Below are positions 60,488 to 64,000 of a stretch of 64,000 nt of DNA, piece after piece. Below the pieces are notes generated by a model, which searched no databases, was not told the origin of the DNA, and saw only the letters and a list, made by a program, of their open reading frames with translations. The stretch lies in assembly GCF_900111685.1 (NCBI RefSeq), contig NZ_FOHX01000015.1, forward strand, positions 124,001-188,000, written 5' to 3'. A program made the translations under genes and the position numbers. Every line of letters starts with the position of its first letter. Positions within the stretch are counted from its first letter, which is position 1. This stretch comes from Nonomuraea wenchangensis (GTDB taxonomy: Bacteria > Actinomycetota > Actinomycetes > Streptosporangiales > Streptosporangiaceae).

Positions 60488-61678
60488 TCAGCTCTGGATG
60501 CCGTGGCGCTCGGCGAGCCGGCGGACCTCCGGCGCCCACGACGGCCTGGCCCGCCGCGCCAGCGCCCGGACCATCTCCCTGAGCAGCAGCTTGTGGTCCA
60601 GCTCCTCGGGGGACTCGCGCTCGATGCGCAGCAGGTGCAGCAGGCTGGCGGCGTCGTCGCCGAGGTCCTCGCAGGCGCGGGCGACCTCCCCGAGGTGGGT
60701 GGTGCGCCGCTCGATGGACGGGGTCGCGGCGAGGTCGATGTCGTCGGCGATACGCAGCACGTCCTCGGGGCGGCCGGCGTCGTTCTCGATGCTGGCGAGG
60801 TGGATGGCGACGTTGGTGGGGCCGAAGAAGGCGAGGTCGTAGACGTCGGAGTGGTCGCGTACCCGCTCGGCGAGGCGGCTCGCGGTGCCGCGCAGGCGTT
60901 CGCGCGCCCGGTCGTCGTCGCCCGAGCGGGACTCGCCGATGGCGGCCAGCAGGTGCAGCGCGCCGAGCGCTTTGAGGTGCCGGTCGTCGCCGTCGGGCAC
61001 GTGCGGTTCGAGCAGTTCGATGCCCTGCCGGGCGACGTCGTACGCGATCTGGTGCATGTCGTCGGACAACATCGACTGCCCGAGGTTCCAGTACGCCCAC
61101 GCGATCGTCAGCGGGTCCTCAGACTCCTCGGCGAGGCGCATGGCCCGGTCGGCCGCGAGGTGCGCGAGGTCCACCCGCTGCAGGTGCTTGAGCACCCCCC
61201 TGGCCAGCATGTAGGCGTCCGTGGCGACGCTGCGGGCGCGCGGCGTGCGCAGGGCGGCCAGGCTCTCGGCGTCGGTGACCAGGGACGGCAGCGCCGCCAT
61301 GAGGATCGAGTAGCGCCTGGCCGAGGTGAACCAGGCGCTGCGGGCCGCGGCGACCCGTTCGGAGAGCTGGTCCGCGTCCGGCGGTTCGAGGTCGGGCGAG
61401 AGGGGCCGGCAGGTGAACATGGCCCGCTCGATGTCGCCGATCTGCGGCCTGCTGGGCTCGTGCGAGTCGCGGGGCGTCTCGCCGAGCAGCACCGCGGTCC
61501 GTACGCCGAGCACCTTGGCGATCTCGCGCAGGAGGGGGAGCGAGGGGGTGCGTTTGCCGTGCTCGATGAGTTCGATGTGTCGGGGGGTGCATCCTGACTG
61601 GGTGGCCAGCGCGGTGGTGCTCATGCCCCTTCGCTCGCGCTGAAGCCGGACCATCTGACCGGTCGTGATCTCGGTCAT
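60488..61678 (-). CDS. XRE-family regulator with TPR-like C-terminal domain
   Basis: A 396-residue regulator. The XRE HTH is at residues 9-62 (MVRLQRERRGMSTTALATQS, RHIELIEHGKRTPSLPLLRE). The rest is an all-helical, TPR-like domain (for example DPLTIAWAYWNLGQSML, LKALGALHLLAAIG). AGGAGG lies 10 bases before the ATG at 61678. In actinomycetes such proteins often respond to peptides or work with small adjacent proteins. Target unknown. Confidence 0.87.
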   Translation of the reverse strand: MTEITTGQMVRLQRERRGMSTTALATQSGCTPRHIELIEHGKRTPSLPLLREIAKVLGVRTAVLLGETPRDSHEPSRPQIGDIERAMFTCRPLSPDLEPPDADQLSERVAAARSAWFTSARRYSILMAALPSLVTDAESLAALRTPRARSVATDAYMLARGVLKHLQRVDLAHLAADRAMRLAEESEDPLTIAWAYWNLGQSMLSDDMHQIAYDVARQGIELLEPHVPDGDDRHLKALGALHLLAAIGESRSGDDDRARERLRGTASRLAERVRDHSDVYDLAFFGPTNVAIHLASIENDAGRPEDVLRIADDIDLAATPSIERRTTHLGEVARACEDLGDDAASLLHLLRIERESPEELDHKLLLREMVRALARRARPSWAPEVRRLAERHGIQS

Positions 61679-61818
61679 GGGCGTGGCGCCTCCTGCTCTG
61701 TCGCAACTGCCCACAGGCTAGGGCTCCAGGACCCCGCCTGTGAGTGGTTTCGGCACAGCCGAAAAAAGAGGGCGCGTTCGGTGTCTCCGCAGGTCAGAAA
61801 GGTGAAAGGGGTTCAGAT

Positions 61819-62283
61819 TCAGCGGCGCGCGTGGTGCTCGTGGACGCGGGTCAGGAAGTCCGAAAACTGCTCGCGTTCGGCGGGCGTGAGCGGGGCCAGC
61901 AACTCGTCCTGGAGGGAGACGACGACCTCCTGGAGCCGGGCGAGATGCTCCCGTCCCTTTCCGGTGAGCCGGACGACGTTGCGGCGGCGGTCGGCGGGGT
62001 CGGGGGAGCGCTCGACATGGCCGCGCTCGGCCAGCTCGTTGATGACCGCGACCAGGTCGCTGCGGTAGATGCCGGTGCGCCGGCTCAGCTCGGCCTGGCT
62101 GACGGGCCCGCCCTCGCGCAGGGCCACGAGCGCGGCGTAGTGCCACTTGCGGGCGTCGAGGCGGGCCAGGCCCTCGCTCACCATCCGGTCGGCCTGCATC
62201 GCGACCAGCGACAACGTACGGCTGGGCAGGGCGCGCAGGGCCGCCGGGGTCGGCTGCCCCGCCATGGGGTCGTCGTCCGTCAT
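61819..62283 (-). CDS. MarR-family transcriptional regulator
   Basis: A 154-residue winged-helix repressor. The wHTH is clear: YAALVALREGGPVSQAELSR, GIYRSDLVAVINELAERGHV, and the wing RSPDPADRRRNVVRLTGKG. It is divergent from a haloalkane dehalogenase gene. The 80-bp gap holds four CGTTAG half-sites, which are likely its operator. Confidence 0.93.
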   Translation of the reverse strand: MTDDDPMAGQPTPAALRALPSRTLSLVAMQADRMVSEGLARLDARKWHYAALVALREGGPVSQAELSRRTGIYRSDLVAVINELAERGHVERSPDPADRRRNVVRLTGKGREHLARLQEVVVSLQDELLAPLTPAEREQFSDFLTRVHEHHARR

Positions 62284-62298
62284 GGGCAGAGCCTATTG

Positions 62299-62342
62299 CG
62301 TTAGTCGCCCTAACGAACTACCGTTAGTGTCACAAACGTTAG
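62299..62342. promoter_or_regulatory. MarR operator candidate: four CGTTAG half-sites
   Basis: CGTTAG at 62299-62304 is inverted as CTAACG at 62310-62315 (5-base spacer). Direct copies follow at 62322-62327 and 62337-62342. All lie between marR and the dehalogenase gene. Confidence 0.7.
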
Positions 62343-62363
62343 TCACGCGAACGGATTAAGGCC

Positions 62364-63218
62364 ATGATGATCGACGTGCTCGGCTCCTCCCTCCACTACG
62401 AGGACTCCGGCGACGGCGTCCCCTTCGTCTTCCTGCACGGCAACCCCTCCTCCTCCCGCCAGTGGCGGAACGTGCTGCCCGGCGTGGCCGCCCCGGGCCG
62501 CCGCCTGCTCGCCCCCGACCTCATCGGCATGGGCCGCTCCGGCAAGCCCGACCTCCCCTACCGCTTCGGCGACCACGCCCGCTACCTGGACGCCTGGTTC
62601 GACGCGCTCGGCCTGGAGGACGTGGTGCTGATCGGCCACGACTGGGGCGGCGCGCTCGCCTGCGACTGGGCGGCCCGGCATCCGGAGCGGGTGCGCGGCG
62701 TGGCGCTCATGGAGGCGGTCGTCCGCGGGACCAGCCTGGACGAGCTGGGCGAGGGCCCGCGCCGCCGCGCCGAGACCATCCGCGGCCCCGAGGGCGAGAA
62801 GCTGGTGCTCGACGGCGACTTCCTCATCCGCACCGCCTACACCGGCGGCGTGCTGACGCCTCTGGACGAGGAGGACCTGCGGCCCTACCTGGAGCCCTAC
62901 CCGACCCGCGAGAGCTGCAGGCCGCTGTTGGAGTGGGCGCGCTCGCTGCCGCTCGACGGGGAGCCGGCCGACGTGGCCGAGCGGGTGACCTCCTTCGGCA
63001 AGTGGCTGGGGGCCTCGGGCGAGGTGCCGAAGCTGCTGCTCACCTTCGACTCCTCGCCGACGCTGCTGATCACCCCGCAGGTGGCGGAGTGGTGCGCGGA
63101 CAATGTCGCGGCGCTGGAGACCCTGCACCTCGGCCCGGCCGGGCACCACGCCACCGAGGACAGGCCGCACGAGATCGCCGCCGCGATCGCCGCCTGGGCC
63201 GCCCGCCACGGCCTCTGA
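62364..63218 (+). CDS. Haloalkane dehalogenase (HLD-II type)
   Basis: A 284-residue alpha/beta hydrolase very like DhaA. HGNPSSSRQWRN supplies the halide-binding N27, D93 in GHDWGG is the nucleophile with W94 beside it, E117 (ALMEAV) sits where HLD-II enzymes have the catalytic acid, and H262 (AGHHATED) is the base. APDLIGMGRSGKPD also matches. It would hydrolyse haloalkanes to alcohols. Two consecutive ATGs are possible starts. Divergent MarR control is likely. Confidence 0.9.
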   Translation: MMIDVLGSSLHYEDSGDGVPFVFLHGNPSSSRQWRNVLPGVAAPGRRLLAPDLIGMGRSGKPDLPYRFGDHARYLDAWFDALGLEDVVLIGHDWGGALACDWAARHPERVRGVALMEAVVRGTSLDELGEGPRRRAETIRGPEGEKLVLDGDFLIRTAYTGGVLTPLDEEDLRPYLEPYPTRESCRPLLEWARSLPLDGEPADVAERVTSFGKWLGASGEVPKLLLTFDSSPTLLITPQVAEWCADNVAALETLHLGPAGHHATEDRPHEIAAAIAAWAARHGL

Positions 63219-63316
63219 CGGGGACCCGCGCCTGTAGGCTCGCCGCTCGGCGGGCGTGCGGCGCGCCCCGCTGGGCAGATGCCGCACCGTGACCTGGTGA
63301 GGCCGGGAGGCGTGGA

Positions 63317-64000
63317 ATGGCGAGTCTGTGGCGGCGCGTCGAGGCGGTCCGGGCCTGGGGGCGCCGGACGGTCGACCACTGGCGGGTGCGCAGGCTGTCG
63401 CTCGACCACCTCATCCGCGGCGTGCAGCGCTACCAGGGCCAGAACGGCGACCGGCTGGCCGGCGCGGTCACCTACTTCGCGTTCCTGTCGTTCTTCCCGC
63501 TGGTGGCGCTCGCGTACGCGGTGCTCGGCTACGTGGTGGCCACCAGCGAGGCCACCAGGGAGGCCCTCGCGGCCGCCATCACCGAGCGGCTGCCCGGCAT
63601 CGCCGACCAGCTCAACCTCAAGTCCATCGCCGAGGCCAAGGCGACCGCCGGCATCATCGGCCTGCTCGGCCTCCTCTACGCCGGGCTCGGCGCGCTGGAC
63701 GCCCTGCGCGGGTCGCTGCGCGAGATCTACATGACCACCCAGCCGCCGCTCAACTTCTTCCTCGGCAAGCTGCGCGACCTGAGCTCGCTCCTGATGATCG
63801 GGATCGCGATGATCACGTCCGTGCTGGTCGGCGGGTTCGCCACCAGCGCGACCGACAAGGTCCTGCACCTCGTCTTCGGCAGCGAGTCACCCCTGGCCAC
63901 CTTCGGGCTGCGGCTGGCGGGCCTGGTCGCCGGGCTCGCCGCCGACTGGGTGCTGTTCCTCATCCTGCTCGGCTGGGTGGCCAAGCCGGTCCAGCCGTTC
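63317..64000 (+). CDS. YihY/BrkB-family membrane protein (5' part)
   Basis: A gene open at the right edge, with 228 codons visible. MASLWRRVEAVRAW starts after GGGAGG. LIRGVQRYQGQNGDRLAGAV and TYFAFLSFFPLVALAYAVLG are the YihY/virulence-factor BrkB signature, and several further membrane segments follow. The family's role is not established. Confidence 0.9.
   Translation, partial: MASLWRRVEAVRAWGRRTVDHWRVRRLSLDHLIRGVQRYQGQNGDRLAGAVTYFAFLSFFPLVALAYAVLGYVVATSEATREALAAAITERLPGIADQLNLKSIAEAKATAGIIGLLGLLYAGLGALDALRGSLREIYMTTQPPLNFFLGKLRDLSSLLMIGIAMITSVLVGGFATSATDKVLHLVFGSESPLATFGLRLAGLVAGLAADWVLFLILLGWVAKPVQPF

Overview
The window is chromosomal DNA of a very GC-rich actinomycete. The coding density is high, GTG and TTG starts are common, neighbouring genes often overlap by ATGA or GTGA, and a WhiB protein, a DUF6350 membrane protein and a DUF3017 protein are present. 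The general style fits Streptosporangiales (Nonomuraea-like), but no rRNA or marker gene is present to prove this. I recognise 58 protein genes, one decayed IS200/IS605-type element (two pseudogenes), no tRNA or rRNA, and no CRISPR array.

Region by region. 1-4.0 kb: the tail of an unidentified gene, then two cell-wall glycopolymer enzymes on the minus strand (a GT2/CDP-glycerol transferase fusion and a GT4-type glycosyltransferase). 4.0-8.6 kb: a coxS-coxL-coxM-(coxG) molybdenum hydroxylase operon of the form II (non-CO) type. 8.7-12.5 kb: an envelope-stress module made of a PspC protein, a PspC-fused histidine kinase and a LuxR-type response regulator. 12.7-21.8 kb: an L,D-transpeptidase, the PcrA helicase, a PIG-L deacetylase, a VapBC pair, a CPBP protease, a WhiB regulator, a zinc metallopeptidase with a glutamate-cysteine ligase-like enzyme, and a secreted protein. 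22-28.5 kb: sucC-sucD, a DUF6350 protein, purN-purH. 28.7-30 kb: a small unlisted membrane-protein gene and the IS relic. 30-36 kb: an operon for a GH38 alpha-mannosidase, a parvulin-like protein and a ROK sugar kinase. 36.4 kb: folD. 37-41.5 kb: a benzoylformate-decarboxylase-like enzyme with an SsuA/TauA-type ABC transporter that lacks an ATPase gene. 41.6-45.5 kb: an RpiR regulator, a GH3 NagZ-like hexosaminidase and a divergent GHL10 hydrolase, which I read as peptidoglycan turnover. 45.7-49.3 kb: an FHA regulator, citrate synthase, a DUF3017 protein and isocitrate dehydrogenase. 49.5-55 kb: a polysaccharide deacetylase, an enoyl-reductase-like protein, a Ser/Thr kinase with an extracellular solute-binding domain, and malate dehydrogenase. 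55-64 kb: galE, a CNNM/CBS protein, trpS, a VOC protein with a divergent TetR regulator, an XRE regulator, MarR with a divergent haloalkane dehalogenase, and the start of a YihY/BrkB membrane protein.

The core genes (pcrA, sucCD, purNH, folD, DUF3017, icd, mdh) follow an order that, from memory, resembles the equivalent stretch of Streptomyces chromosomes. The sugar, aromatic-acid and wall-recycling modules look like insertions into that backbone. Several intergenic regions carry strong regulatory signatures: a 16-bp perfect palindrome between the VOC and tetR genes, four CGTTAG half-sites between marR and the dehalogenase gene, a palindrome on the alpha-mannosidase promoter, two exact DnaA boxes upstream of folD, and a dre-like site upstream of citrate synthase. 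No clearly new defence or mobile system was found. The best candidates for undescribed biology are the kinase with a ligand-binding ectodomain, the mannosidase/parvulin/ROK operon, the NagZ-RpiR/GHL10 locus and the DnaA-box pair.
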